Source: Caecibacteroides pullorum (GTDB lineage Bacteria; Bacteroidota; Bacteroidia; Bacteroidales; Bacteroidaceae). From it: a stretch of DNA of 64,000 bases. A model generated the notes under the pieces. It worked only from the letters and a program-made list of their open reading frames with translations. It was not told where the DNA came from and did not search any database. Positions 54,501 through 62,063 of this stretch are shown in pieces. Where the stretch lies: contig NZ_JAAZTS010000010.1 of NCBI RefSeq assembly GCF_019239235.1, positions 59,918-123,917 of the forward strand. The letters run 5' to 3'. The position numbers and the translations under genes were made by a program. Positions within the stretch are counted from its first letter, which is position 1; the number at the start of each line of letters is the position of its first letter.

Positions 54501-54964
54501 TCCAGGCTGAAGTTGCCATCCACGTCCGTAATGGTACCTCCCGTGCCGTCCACCACCCGTATGTTGGCACCTATGACAGCTTCACCGTGTACGTCTACGA
54601 CCTTACCTTTCAGCACGAACGAACCCCGCGCCTGTTGTGTGGGTGCCGAGTGGAACACTACGATACGGTTGCCGTTCACTTCATAGCGTATGTCGGTGTC
54701 TGCCAGCATCTGGCGCAACATCTCTTCTAGGGTACCCTCATTGACGTCTACCGTAACTTTTCTTGTAAGGTCGATATCCTTGTTCCGTATCAGGAACGAA
54801 TAATCACCTTTTTCCTTGATTGCCTCAATAGCTTCCTTCATGGTCACGTTTTCCACCCTGACGGTGAACTTCCGGCCCTGGTCCTGGGCCTCCAGCGGTA
54901 ATCCCGCCCATGAGCTTCCTGCCCAAACCAGCAGGAACGCCACGACGATTTTTCTTAGTTTCAT
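51554..54964 (-). CDS. SusC/RagA TonB-linked outer-membrane transporter with STN domain
   Basis: An 1136-residue importer: signal peptide (1-27), secretin/TonB N-terminal (STN) domain (about 33-95), carboxypeptidase-regulatory-like domain (about 118-200), the MIDEVVVVGYG region, plug, and barrel ending in FSFGINLTL. The STN domain is the part that signals to a FecR anti-sigma factor, which fits the FecR and sigma genes just upstream. The in-frame start at 55117 overlaps the FecR gene and is rejected in favour of the ATG at 54964, which begins a signal peptide. Confidence 0.96.
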   Translation of the reverse strand: MKLRKIVVAFLLVWAGSSWAGLPLEAQDQGRKFTVRVENVTMKEAIEAIKEKGDYSFLIRNKDIDLTRKVTVDVNEGTLEEMLRQMLADTDIRYEVNGNRIVVFHSAPTQQARGSFVLKGKVVDVHGEAVIGANIRVVDGTGGTITDVDGNFSLEVKPGDRITVSYIGYASTEMAVGDGQPISVTLHEDSRMIDEVVVVGYGVQKKANLTGAVSSVKMDEVLGNRPVVSVSNALMGAMPGLQVTGTSGQPGSELSFNIRGTNSINGGSPLVLVDNVEMDINMLDPNDIESVTVLKDAAASAIYGARAAFGVILVTTKKGSEDKRLTINYSNNFSFSTPMNMPKKASPMETVQAYKDMGWNGTYRTGEDIDTWLGFLEEYRQNPGSYPEGYAEVDGMRYQLAETDLFDDMLETGFQQTHNLAVSGGTKGLSYRMSAGMVSQDGVMVTNKDRFKRYNISSYIRSDVYSWITPELDIKYTNMSSSMPNSSAAYGIWGAAVAFPSYFPLGEVETSDGALLPVNSPRNQIMLGAPKLNDRDNVRIFGKVTITPFKDLKIIGEYTFNRKDKESTTNINKFDYANGNSNFSQETSTPNSSYEVGRETTDYTALNFYGTYAKTFGKHDLTVMGGFNQESSSYHYVWAQRLDMINEDLPSLSQGTGEYKNSESFSEYKVRGLFYRINYDFAGKYLIETNGRYDGSSKFPSDSRFGFFPSVSAGWRVSEEAFMDWSDSFLSNLKLRGSWGNIGNQSVDPYQFVPAMSAANPNWVVDTIKPTTLQPPALVSNSFTWEKVSTLDFGFDLGLFDNRLNATFDWYRRDTKGMLAPGMELPGVLGADAPTQNTADLRSKGWEISVDWNDRIGDWSYYVGFNLYDSRTHITKYNNESQLLGDRYYREGMELGEIWGYDTDRFYTVDDFEEGTLQADLTGGTLKPGIPKVEGYNPNPGDVLYVDHNDDGIINNGDNTALNSGDMRIIGNNTRRYQYGIRGGASWKGISLSFILQGVGKRDLWIMNELFYPQYDPYSTIFNTQLDYWTPERTDTYFPRLYTQAAGNSAANRMTQTHFLQNGAYLTIRNISLSYTFPKQWLNPWGVQGLQVFFSGENLFTFDHLPKGLDPERSAEYRGFNYPYLRQFSFGINLTL

Positions 54965-54981
54965 GGAATGTTGATTAATGG

Positions 54982-56016
54982 TTAATATGAATGTTTGGCT
55001 TTGTCCATGATGGTTATTGTACCATCCTTCCTGTGCCAAGTATAGCGTCCGTCCACGTTGATTTCCCGCAGGATGTCGTCCAGTCCCTGATCGCGGTCGA
55101 AGCATCCCGAGAAGCATTCTCTCTTCAGGCGTTCACTTCCAATGTGTATTTTCAGCTGGAACTTTCTTTCCAGTTTTCGGGCGATGTCTTCAAATGGGGT
55201 ATTGTCAAAGGTCAACCCGCCATCCGTCCAGTCACCGACTCTTCGCGCGTCCGTCCTGGCTTTCACCACTTTCCCCGTCCGGCGGTCATAACTTGCCATC
55301 TCGTCTGGTTTCAGTTCCAGCCCCGTGCCTCGAGGGGTCTTCATGGCGATGCATCCTTCCACCAGAGCCACTGTCACCATCTCGTCGCCACTGTAAGCGC
55401 AGAGGTCAAAGACTGTTCCCAATACCTGTACCTGCACGTCTTCCGTATGGACCGTGAAAGGTCTTTCCTTGTCTTTCTCCACCTCGAAGAGTCCTTCTCC
55501 GTCCAGCCAGATATTACGATTGTCAATGCCGAAGCTTCTGGCATATCTCAACGTAGAACCTGCATTGAGTGTCACGACAGATCCGTCCGGCAGTGTTACC
55601 TTGGTCCGCGAGCTTGCCGGCACCTTGATTTCGTAAGGTGTCTCCGCAGCCATGTAGGCACGTGTCAGTTCCTCGGAGTGATGATACCACAAGGTGTTGC
55701 TCACCAGCAGCAGTGCCACGGCTGCGGCCGTCGCGAGCCATGCCACCATCCGCCTCCGCCGGCCGGAAATCCGCATGGCTTTCGGTTTCTCTGAAGCAAC
55801 TTGCCGCTTGATTTTACTCAGGTTCTCTTCTTCCTTCCCGACGAAAGCCGGCAGGGAAGCTACGGCCCACACGGCCGACATGCGCCGCATCAGCCGCGCC
55901 GCTTCCTCATCCCGCTCCAGCAAAGTCTGCAGCTCTTGCCGTTCCTTTTCAGAACATTGTCCCGCAAGGAAATCCGCAATTCGTGATTCTATATTCATAC
56001 TGTTTTTGTCTTCCAT
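54982..56016 (-). CDS. FecR family anti-sigma factor
   Basis: A 344-residue single-pass membrane protein: cytoplasmic sigma-binding region (1-85), one hydrophobic helix (about 88-107), FecR domain (about 115-230; VPASSRTKVTLPDGSVVTLNAG) and a C-terminal DUF4974 domain (about 265-340). It should hold the adjacent ECF sigma factor until the SusC STN domain reports substrate. Gap to the sigma gene is 127 nt; gap to SusC is 17 nt. Confidence 0.95.
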   Translation of the reverse strand: MEDKNSMNIESRIADFLAGQCSEKERQELQTLLERDEEAARLMRRMSAVWAVASLPAFVGKEEENLSKIKRQVASEKPKAMRISGRRRRMVAWLATAAAVALLLVSNTLWYHHSEELTRAYMAAETPYEIKVPASSRTKVTLPDGSVVTLNAGSTLRYARSFGIDNRNIWLDGEGLFEVEKDKERPFTVHTEDVQVQVLGTVFDLCAYSGDEMVTVALVEGCIAMKTPRGTGLELKPDEMASYDRRTGKVVKARTDARRVGDWTDGGLTFDNTPFEDIARKLERKFQLKIHIGSERLKRECFSGCFDRDQGLDDILREINVDGRYTWHRKDGTITIMDKAKHSY

Positions 56017-56143
56017 ATACAGTTATATACGCAGACTACAGAAAAACGTTTAAAAGAAAAGCATTTTTTTTGCGTAACCCAGGCATTTTTATCTCGGAAA
56101 GCCTCATCCGCCGCATTCTGCCCAGGTGTGTGAGGCAGGGGCG

Positions 56144-56746
56144 TCATTGCCAACACTCATGAAGCATCATCAGCACCGTAATCATACACGGCGTGCCCAA
56201 GGCTTCGCGCAGCTTGTTCAATGCAATGCGCATTTGCCCCCTTACGGTAGACACGCTGAGTTGCTGTTCGTCGGCTATTTCGGCATAACTTTTGCCCTCA
56301 TAGAGGCAGGCCTGGAACACGGCACGGCATCGAGGTGGCAGTTTCTCCACTTCCGCCCGGATGAGGGCATCCATCTCACTGTCTTCCAAGGCATGTAGCG
56401 GATTGTCCGTAGCGATGATGCGCTTTTCCAGATAGGCATAGATTTCCTCCACGTGGTCCGTCAGCAATCTCTCGTTAAAATGGGAGGAACGCAAGTAGCT
56501 GACAGCCGCGTTCTGGGCCGCCCGCTTCAAGTAAGGCAACACCGGGCAGGCCACGCGCTCCTTGTTGCGCCATACACCGACAAAGACATCGTTCACCAGC
56601 TCGGCGGCCACGTTCCTGTCATGCACGTAATAGGTCACGACGGCGCACAAGTAGAGGTAGTAGGCATGGTAAATAGCGTCAAATGCCTTCATATCGCCCC
56701 TGTTCAGTCGAACCACTATCTCTTCAGAAATCTCTTGTTGCCTCAT
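56144..56746 (-). CDS. ECF-type RNA polymerase sigma factor
   Basis: A 200-residue sigma-70 family protein with region 2 (AFDAIYHAYYLYLCAVVTYY...AAELVNDVFVGVWRN) and region 4 (LPPRCRAVFQACLYEGKSYAEIADEQQLSVSTVRGQM). Together with FecR it forms the trans-envelope switch typical of loci for host glycans in Bacteroides. A -7 box lies 20 nt upstream of its start. Confidence 0.95.
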   Translation of the reverse strand: MRQQEISEEIVVRLNRGDMKAFDAIYHAYYLYLCAVVTYYVHDRNVAAELVNDVFVGVWRNKERVACPVLPYLKRAAQNAAVSYLRSSHFNERLLTDHVEEIYAYLEKRIIATDNPLHALEDSEMDALIRAEVEKLPPRCRAVFQACLYEGKSYAEIADEQQLSVSTVRGQMRIALNKLREALGTPCMITVLMMLHECWQ

Positions 56747-56766
56747 TCTGTTTAATGACTTTTATG

Positions 56767-56774
56767 CAAACTTA
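56767..56774 (-). promoter_or_regulatory. -7 box for the sigma factor gene
   Basis: TAAGTTTG on the minus strand, 20 nt before the ATG at 56746. Confidence 0.58.
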
Positions 56775-57005
56775 CGAAAAATAACTTGTTTTTATGCGGT
56801 TGCACTAAAAAACAAACTTCTATTACTGATAATTTTGTCCTATAGCGACAATATTTATGACATGCAACGCCTTTGCGGCAAGCGAATGGACGAAAAGAAA
56901 CGCCCGCAAGCGGTATTGATGCGGAACTGGTGTACAGCAAGCATATCTACCGACACGAGACATAGTCCTGATTATCAACAAAAAGAGTTTCTACCCCACT
57001 CTCAC

Positions 57006-57115
57006 AAAATGAGAAACATTTTCTCATAACGAGAGAAGTGTTTTCTCTTAACGAGAGAAATGTTTTCTCTTAACGAGAGAAGTGTTCTCTCTTAACGAGG
57101 GAAAGGTTTTACCTT
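57006..57115. repeat. Intergenic array G: five 22-bp units with internal dyad
   Basis: Units begin at 57006, 57028, 57050, 57072 and 57094, exactly 22 bp each. Each unit is itself a dyad, for example GAGAGAA-GTG-TTTTCTC; the first (GAGAAACATTTTCTC) and last (GAGGGAAAGG) are diverged. It lies about 130 bp before the exodeoxyribonuclease promoter. Confidence 0.92.
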
Positions 57116-57248
57116 AAAAGGGGAAGGCAGGTAGGAAACATATCAGGTTGTCCTGATTTCAGGACATACGATGACAACTTCCTCCACCTACTCGAATTCC
57201 AGTACCATATTTTACAGGCTTCCACATTAAAAAACGAGTTTTTTTTCG

Positions 57249-57256
57249 TATGTTTG
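57249..57256 (+). promoter_or_regulatory. -7 box for exodeoxyribonuclease III
   Basis: TATGTTTG, 41 nt before the ATG at 57298. An ATG inside it (57250) opens a longer frame that cannot be used. Confidence 0.62.
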
Positions 57257-57297
57257 CCCATGCATCATCTATTAATGAAAAGAACAAAACGATAGAC

Positions 57298-58053
57298 ATG
57301 AAATTTATCTCCTGGAATGTAAACGGGCTCCGCGCCTGTAAAGATAAGGGCTTCATCGAAGCTTTCCACCGGCTCGACGCCGACTTCTTCTGCCTGCAAG
57401 AAACCAAAATGCAAGAAGGACAACTGGACCTTCCTTTCGAAGGTTACACATCCTATTGGAACTATGCCGAGAAAAAAGGTTATTCGGGCACGGCCATTTA
57501 CACACGCCACCAACCGCTAAGCGTCAACTATGGCATCGACATCGAACACCATGACAAGGAGGGACGCGTCATCACGCTGGAGATGCCAGACTTCTACCTT
57601 GTCACCGTCTATACGCCCAACTCACAGGACGAGCTGCGCCGTTTAGACTACCGCATGACGTGGGAAGACGACTTCCGTACTTACCTCCTGGCGCTCGACG
57701 CGAAAAAGCCCGTCATTGTGTGTGGTGACCTGAACGTGGCCCATCAGGAAATCGACTTGAAGAATCCCAAGACCAACCGCCGCAACGCAGGCTTCACCGA
57801 CGAAGAGCGCGCCAAGTTCACCACCCTACTCGCAAGTGGCTTTACTGATACCTTCCGCTACTTCTATCCCGACCAGCGGGATATATATTCATGGTGGTCC
57901 TACCGCTTTCGCGCCCGTGAAAAGAATGCAGGCTGGCGTATTGACTACTTCCTGGTATCGAATCGCTTGTGTGAAAAACTCACCGACGCCAAGATACACA
58001 CCGACATCTATGGTTCAGACCATTGTCCTGTAGAAGTAGACATCAACTTTTAA
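57298..58053 (+). CDS. xth: Exodeoxyribonuclease III (AP endonuclease)
   Basis: A 251-residue enzyme of the exonuclease-endonuclease-phosphatase fold that repairs abasic sites and trims 3' blocked ends. Motifs in order: [11 protein letters not shown] (Asn), LQETKMQ (metal Glu near residue 36), [13 protein letters not shown] (Asp/Asn near residue 145), WRIDYFLVS and SDHCPV (catalytic Asp-His pair at the C-terminus). Length is normal for the family. Confidence 0.95.
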   Translation: MKFISWNVNGLRACKDKGFIEAFHRLDADFFCLQETKMQEGQLDLPFEGYTSYWNYAEKKGYSGTAIYTRHQPLSVNYGIDIEHHDKEGRVITLEMPDFYLVTVYTPNSQDELRRLDYRMTWEDDFRTYLLALDAKKPVIVCGDLNVAHQEIDLKNPKTNRRNAGFTDEERAKFTTLLASGFTDTFRYFYPDQRDIYSWWSYRFRAREKNAGWRIDYFLVSNRLCEKLTDAKIHTDIYGSDHCPVEVDINF

Positions 58054-58115
58054 GTTTTGTACAATATTAATAGATAATAAGTACAAAAAAGTAAGGAGAG
58101 TCCGTTTTCTTTTGC

Positions 58116-58123
58116 TACATTTG
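58116..58123 (+). promoter_or_regulatory. -7 box for kduI
   Basis: TACATTTG, 62 nt before the ATG at 58186. Confidence 0.55.
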
Positions 58124-58185
58124 CATCGTGTACGCAAACGAAGACCGTACAACGAGTATTTAAGGATATAAAAACAGTTAGTTCC

Positions 58186-59028
58186 ATGAAGACAAACTAT
58201 GAAATCCGCTATGCTGCGCATCCCGAAGATGCAAAGAATTATGATACCCGACGCATTCGCCGCGACTTTCTGATTGAAAGAATTTTCATCCCAAACGAAA
58301 TAAATATGGTATACTCCATGTACGATCGAATGGTGGTAGGTGGTGCTATGCCAGCAGGCGAAGTATTGTCTTTGGAAGCTATTGACCCACTGAAAACTCC
58401 CTACTTTTTAACTCGTCGCGAAATAGGCATATTCAACGTAGGTGGTCCTGGTATAGTAAAAGCTGATAACACAGTATTTTCATTAGATTATAAAGAAGCT
58501 CTTTATTTGGGCTCGGGCAATCGTGAAGTAACGTTTGAAAGTCTCGACTCTTCCTGTCCTGCCAAATTTTACTTTAATTCTACAACTGCCCATTGCAACT
58601 ATCCAGACCGTAAGGTAACAAAACAAGATGCCATCACAGCCGAGATGGGTTCACTCGAAGGATCCAATCACCGCTGCATTAACAAAATGCTTGTAAGTCA
58701 AGTGTTGCCTACCTGTCAGTTGCAGATGGGTATGACGGAACTAAAACCTGGCAGTGTATGGAATACCATGCCTGCTCACGTACATAGCCGCCGAATGGAA
58801 GCTTACTTCTATTTTGAAGTACCAGAAGAACATGCAGTATGTCATTTTATGGGAGAAATAGAAGAAACACGTCACCTATGGATGCGAGGCGAACAAGCCG
58901 TCCTCTCACCAGAATGGTCCATCCACTCGGCAGCAGCTACCCACAACTACACTTTCATTTGGGGTATGGGTGGTGAAAACTTGGATTATGGCGACCAAGA
59001 TTTCTCAAAAATAACAGATTTGAAATAA
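58186..59028 (+). CDS. kduI: 5-dehydro-4-deoxy-D-glucuronate isomerase
   Basis: A 280-residue cupin-like enzyme that isomerises 5-keto-4-deoxyuronate to 3-deoxy-D-glycero-2,5-hexodiulosonate, the step after unsaturated uronate is freed from pectin or glycosaminoglycans. The recognisable segments are DFLIERIFIPNEINMVYSMY, REIGIFNVGGPG and the metal site PAHVHSRRMEAYFYFEV. kduD follows 32 nt downstream, so the two consecutive steps are encoded together. The gene is visibly AT-richer than the utilisation locus upstream. Confidence 0.95.
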   Translation: MKTNYEIRYAAHPEDAKNYDTRRIRRDFLIERIFIPNEINMVYSMYDRMVVGGAMPAGEVLSLEAIDPLKTPYFLTRREIGIFNVGGPGIVKADNTVFSLDYKEALYLGSGNREVTFESLDSSCPAKFYFNSTTAHCNYPDRKVTKQDAITAEMGSLEGSNHRCINKMLVSQVLPTCQLQMGMTELKPGSVWNTMPAHVHSRRMEAYFYFEVPEEHAVCHFMGEIEETRHLWMRGEQAVLSPEWSIHSAAATHNYTFIWGMGGENLDYGDQDFSKITDLK

Positions 59029-59060
59029 ACCTAAGTTTAATAATTTAATATTTAAACGTT

Positions 59061-59864
59061 ATGAATCCTTATTTGAATTTTTCTTTGGAAGGCAAGGTAG
59101 CCCTCGTAACAGGTGCTTCCTATGGTATTGGTTTTGCAATCGCTTCTGCCTTTGCAGAACAAGGTGCAAAAATCTGCTTCAACGACATTAACCAAGAATT
59201 GGTAGACAAAGGTTTGGCTTCTTATAAAGAAAAAGGTATCGCTGTACATGGTTACGTATGTGACGTAACGGATGAACCTGCTGTACAAGCTATGGTTGCG
59301 CAGATCGAAAAAGAAGTAGGCCCCATCGATATCCTGGTAAACAATGCTGGTATTATTCGCCGCATCCCGATGCACGAAATGGCAGCATCTGAGTTCCGTA
59401 AGGTAATCGATATCGATTTGAATGCTCCGTTTATTGTATCTAAAGCCGTATTGCCTGGCATGATGGAAAGAAAACATGGTAAGATTATTAATATCTGCTC
59501 TATGATGTCTGAGCTGGGTCGTGAAACAGTATCCGCTTATGCAGCTGCCAAGGGTGGTCTGAAAATGTTAACTCGTAACATTTGCTCTGAATATGGCGAA
59601 TACAACATCCAATGTAATGGCATTGGCCCGGGCTACATCGCTACTCCACAGACAGCTCCGTTGCGTGAAAAACAACCGGACGGTAGCCGTCACCCGTTTG
59701 ATTCATTCATCTGCGCCAAGACTCCGGCTGGCCGTTGGCTGGATCCACAGGAACTGACTGGTCCTGCAGTATTCCTCGCTTCCGAAGCTTCTAACGCCGT
59801 AAATGGCCACATCCTCTATGTAGATGGCGGTATCTTGGCTTACATTGGCAAACAACCTAAATAA
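59061..59864 (+). CDS. kduD: Short-chain dehydrogenase, 2-dehydro-3-deoxy-D-gluconate 5-dehydrogenase type
   Basis: A 267-residue SDR enzyme: cofactor motif TGASYGIG (residues 18-25), NNAG near residue 93, catalytic Ser and YAAAK (Tyr/Lys near residues 160-165). Next to kduI, it most likely reduces 3-deoxy-hexodiulosonate to 2-keto-3-deoxygluconate with NADH. The same family includes gluconate 5-dehydrogenase, so the label rests partly on context. Confidence 0.92.
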   Translation: MNPYLNFSLEGKVALVTGASYGIGFAIASAFAEQGAKICFNDINQELVDKGLASYKEKGIAVHGYVCDVTDEPAVQAMVAQIEKEVGPIDILVNNAGIIRRIPMHEMAASEFRKVIDIDLNAPFIVSKAVLPGMMERKHGKIINICSMMSELGRETVSAYAAAKGGLKMLTRNICSEYGEYNIQCNGIGPGYIATPQTAPLREKQPDGSRHPFDSFICAKTPAGRWLDPQELTGPAVFLASEASNAVNGHILYVDGGILAYIGKQPK

Positions 59865-59890
59865 TTAATTTCATTTAGGAATACCCATTT

Positions 59891-59936
59891 AATGGATAAT
59901 TGAAACGGAACAGTTTTCCGGATTCAATTATCCATT
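59891..59936 (+). terminator. Terminator after kduD
   Basis: Arms AATGGATAATTGAA (59891..59904) and its complement (59923..59936) with inner CGGAA/TTCCG, followed by a T-rich stretch. It would separate kduID from the DUF4861 gene at least in part. Confidence 0.82.
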
Positions 59937-59973
59937 TTTCTTATTTATCAAAACATTAATCTCTCTTCTTTAT

Positions 59974-61203
59974 ATGAAAAAAATATTCTTATCCTATATA
60001 ACGGCTTGCATGTTATTGGCTTGTACAAACAATCAACCAATGACAGTAACCGTCAGTAACCCACTGGATATAGATCGTTCTGGAGAAATGGTGGAAGTAT
60101 CCATGGATGAAATCAGTAATCGGCTAAAATTAGCTGATACAGCACAAATTGTGGTACTCGATGCTGAAGGTACCGAAATCCCCTATCAGATAACTTACGA
60201 TGATAAAGTGATATTCCCTGCAACAGTAGCTGCCAAAGCAACAGCTACCTACACCATTCAGGAAGGAATTCCTCAACCTGTAGAGGTAAAAGCCTGTGGA
60301 CGCCAATATCCAGAACGTCTGGATGACATGGCTTGGGAAAATGACCTGGTAGGTTTCCGTGCCTACGGACCTGCTCTACAGGCTGGAGGCGAACGAGGTT
60401 TCGGCTATGATCTATTCCTGAAACGTAATACTTCCGAACCGATATTGGAAGATCTGTACGCTAAAGAATTAGATAAAGAAGCACGTGCACGCGCTGCTGA
60501 ATTGAGAAAAACAGATCCCCAAGCAGCCTCTGAACTATTGCAATCTATTTCCTACCACATTGATCATGGTTATGGTATGGACTGTTATGCTGTAGGCCCG
60601 ACACTAGGTGCAGGCGTAGCAGCTCTTATAGACAATGGTGAAATTGTTTATCCATGGTGCTACAAAGATTTTGAAGTATTAGACAACGGTCCGCTACGTT
60701 TCACAGTAAAATTAGAATTCAATCCACTAACTGTAAAGGGAGATAGTAATATCGTAGAGACACGTGTCATTACCCTCGATGCAGGTTCTCATCTGAACCG
60801 TACCGCTGTATCCTATACTGGACTTCAGGAATCTCTACCTATAGCAACTGGCATTGTTTTACACGACGATGGTGCCGTAAAGACTGATGCAGCCAACGGT
60901 TACATGACTTATGTAGATCCGACCACAGGTCCTGACAACGGCAAAGTATTCGTAGGAGCAGCCTTCCTTGCTGATATTAAAGAAGCGAAAATTGTAAAAT
61001 ATTCCAATGACGAAAAGAAACAACATGGTAATGCCGAAGGACATATTTTAGCAACTAGCGACTATGAACCTGGAGCAAATTATGTCTACTATTGGGGATT
61101 TGGCTGGGACCGTGCAGACATAAAAGATATCAATGCATGGAATAACTATATGGCTAATTTTGCACAAAAAGTACGCAACCCGTTAACGATAAGTATAAAC
61201 TAA
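59974..61203 (+). CDS. DUF4861 family lipoprotein
   Basis: A 409-residue protein with a signal sequence and lipobox (LLAC near residue 17). The mature part is beta-rich and matches the DUF4861 family seen in Bacteroidetes loci for uronic-acid polysaccharides: MTVTVSNPLDIDRSGEMVEV, LDDMAWENDLVGFRAYGPAL, GYGMDCYAVGPTLGAGVAAL. Its enzymatic role is not established to my knowledge. It follows kduID on the same strand, with a terminator-like hairpin between. Confidence 0.85.
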   Translation: MKKIFLSYITACMLLACTNNQPMTVTVSNPLDIDRSGEMVEVSMDEISNRLKLADTAQIVVLDAEGTEIPYQITYDDKVIFPATVAAKATATYTIQEGIPQPVEVKACGRQYPERLDDMAWENDLVGFRAYGPALQAGGERGFGYDLFLKRNTSEPILEDLYAKELDKEARARAAELRKTDPQAASELLQSISYHIDHGYGMDCYAVGPTLGAGVAALIDNGEIVYPWCYKDFEVLDNGPLRFTVKLEFNPLTVKGDSNIVETRVITLDAGSHLNRTAVSYTGLQESLPIATGIVLHDDGAVKTDAANGYMTYVDPTTGPDNGKVFVGAAFLADIKEAKIVKYSNDEKKQHGNAEGHILATSDYEPGANYVYYWGFGWDRADIKDINAWNNYMANFAQKVRNPLTISIN

Positions 61204-61248
61204 AAGAAAGCATTATCAAAACATCCTATTCCCTAAAATAGGACGCTC

Positions 61249-61295
61249 AAATGCCCTGTATGGCCGTCATTCATCAGACGCACTACAGGGCATTT
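61249..61295 (+). terminator. Terminator after the DUF4861 gene
   Basis: AAATGCCCTGTA (61249..61260) pairs with TACAGGGCATTT (61284..61295), 12 bp, followed by T-rich bases. A smaller stem TCCTATT/AATAGGA (61224..61243) precedes it. Confidence 0.82.
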
Positions 61296-61420
61296 TGTAT
61301 GTTTTCGAACACCAAAAGCGGACACATGTCCGATAACGAACAGAAGGGAATAATGAACAGACACTGATTATCAAATATTTAAAAGTTTGGCATGCCATTT
61401 GAATAATATTTAAGTGAATG

Positions 61421-61476
61421 GACGTTCGAGAAGAAAGAAACTCAATAGCGCAACTTTTCTTTCTACGAACAACGTC
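61421..61476 (+). promoter_or_regulatory. Long imperfect hairpin before the DUF3836 gene
   Basis: GACGTT/AACGTC closes the base, CG/CG and AGAAAGAAA/TTTCTTTCT form the upper stem, with a 14-nt loop. It would lie in the 5' leader about 55 nt before the ATG. No riboswitch family recognised. Confidence 0.5.
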
Positions 61477-61530
61477 TAACTGATAAAAATAGAAACTAAT
61501 AACAATAACTCTTTAAAACAAAACTGAATT

Positions 61531-61980
61531 ATGAAAACTATGAACGTATTCAAAGCATTGGCACTCGCCGTAATCACACTGGTCAACCTTCTCAACACCC
61601 AAGCAATGGCACAGAACAACTTCATCACCAATGAAGAAGTAAAGAACAACCTCGTCGTATCGAGAACCATCTACAAGCAGGATGGCAACTATCTGCACAA
61701 CCACATGCGTTACGAATTCACTTATGACGAACAAAACCGTCTTATCAGTAAAACAGCTTCCAAATGGGACGGTACTGTTGATAAATGGATTCCTTACTTC
61801 CAGATGACCTACCGCTACGAAGCCAACGAAGTCATCATGAGCTATGCCCGCTGGAGTGAATCACAAGAAACGTTCAGTAAAGACAAGAAAGAAACAGTAT
61901 ATGAACTGAACGAGAATAACATCCCCGTAGCCTGCCACCAAGTAACAGGAATTCCCGCTCTAATAGCCGAACGACGCTGA
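61531..61980 (+). CDS. DUF3836 family secreted protein
   Basis: A 149-residue protein with a signal peptide (1-28) and a compact body with YD-like strands (HMRYEFTYDEQNRLISKTASKWDG, FQMTYRYEANEVIMSYARW), matching DUF3836, a family of small secreted Bacteroides proteins often present in several copies. The function is unknown. An alternative start is the ATG at 61540. Confidence 0.85.
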   Translation: MKTMNVFKALALAVITLVNLLNTQAMAQNNFITNEEVKNNLVVSRTIYKQDGNYLHNHMRYEFTYDEQNRLISKTASKWDGTVDKWIPYFQMTYRYEANEVIMSYARWSESQETFSKDKKETVYELNENNIPVACHQVTGIPALIAERR

Positions 61981-62024
61981 TTGTTAAACTCACTGCATCA
62001 TTTCCGAGGAGCGACAAAATGGTG

Positions 62025-62032
62025 TACTTTTG
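62025..62032 (+). promoter_or_regulatory. -7 box for the second acyltransferase
   Basis: TACTTTTG, 31 nt before the ATG at 62064. Confidence 0.62.
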
Positions 62033-62063
62033 TGCACAAATAATCTTTAGAACTCTCACCAAC

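Larger units (their letters stand above)
56747..57297. other. 551-bp divergent intergenic region
   Basis: Holds the sigma-gene promoter, the exodeoxyribonuclease promoter (57249..57256), a further TAATTTTG box at 56830..56837 (plus strand) with no recognised gene behind it, and array G. Short frames on both strands (about 55-62 residues) lack family features. Confidence 0.7.
61204..61530. other. 327-bp intergenic region with hairpins
   Basis: Holds two terminator-like stems (61224..61243 and 61249..61295), small palindromes CGGACACATGTCCG and TGGCATGCCA (around 61317-61332 and 61388-61397) and a long leader hairpin (61421..61476) before the DUF3836 gene. No gene seen. Confidence 0.7.

Noticed and set aside
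56835..57029. Small basic protein of 55-64 residues upstream of array G
   Set aside because: A TAATTTTG box at 56830..56837 is suggestive, but the frame runs into the repeat array and has no recognisable protein features; ribosome profiling would decide.
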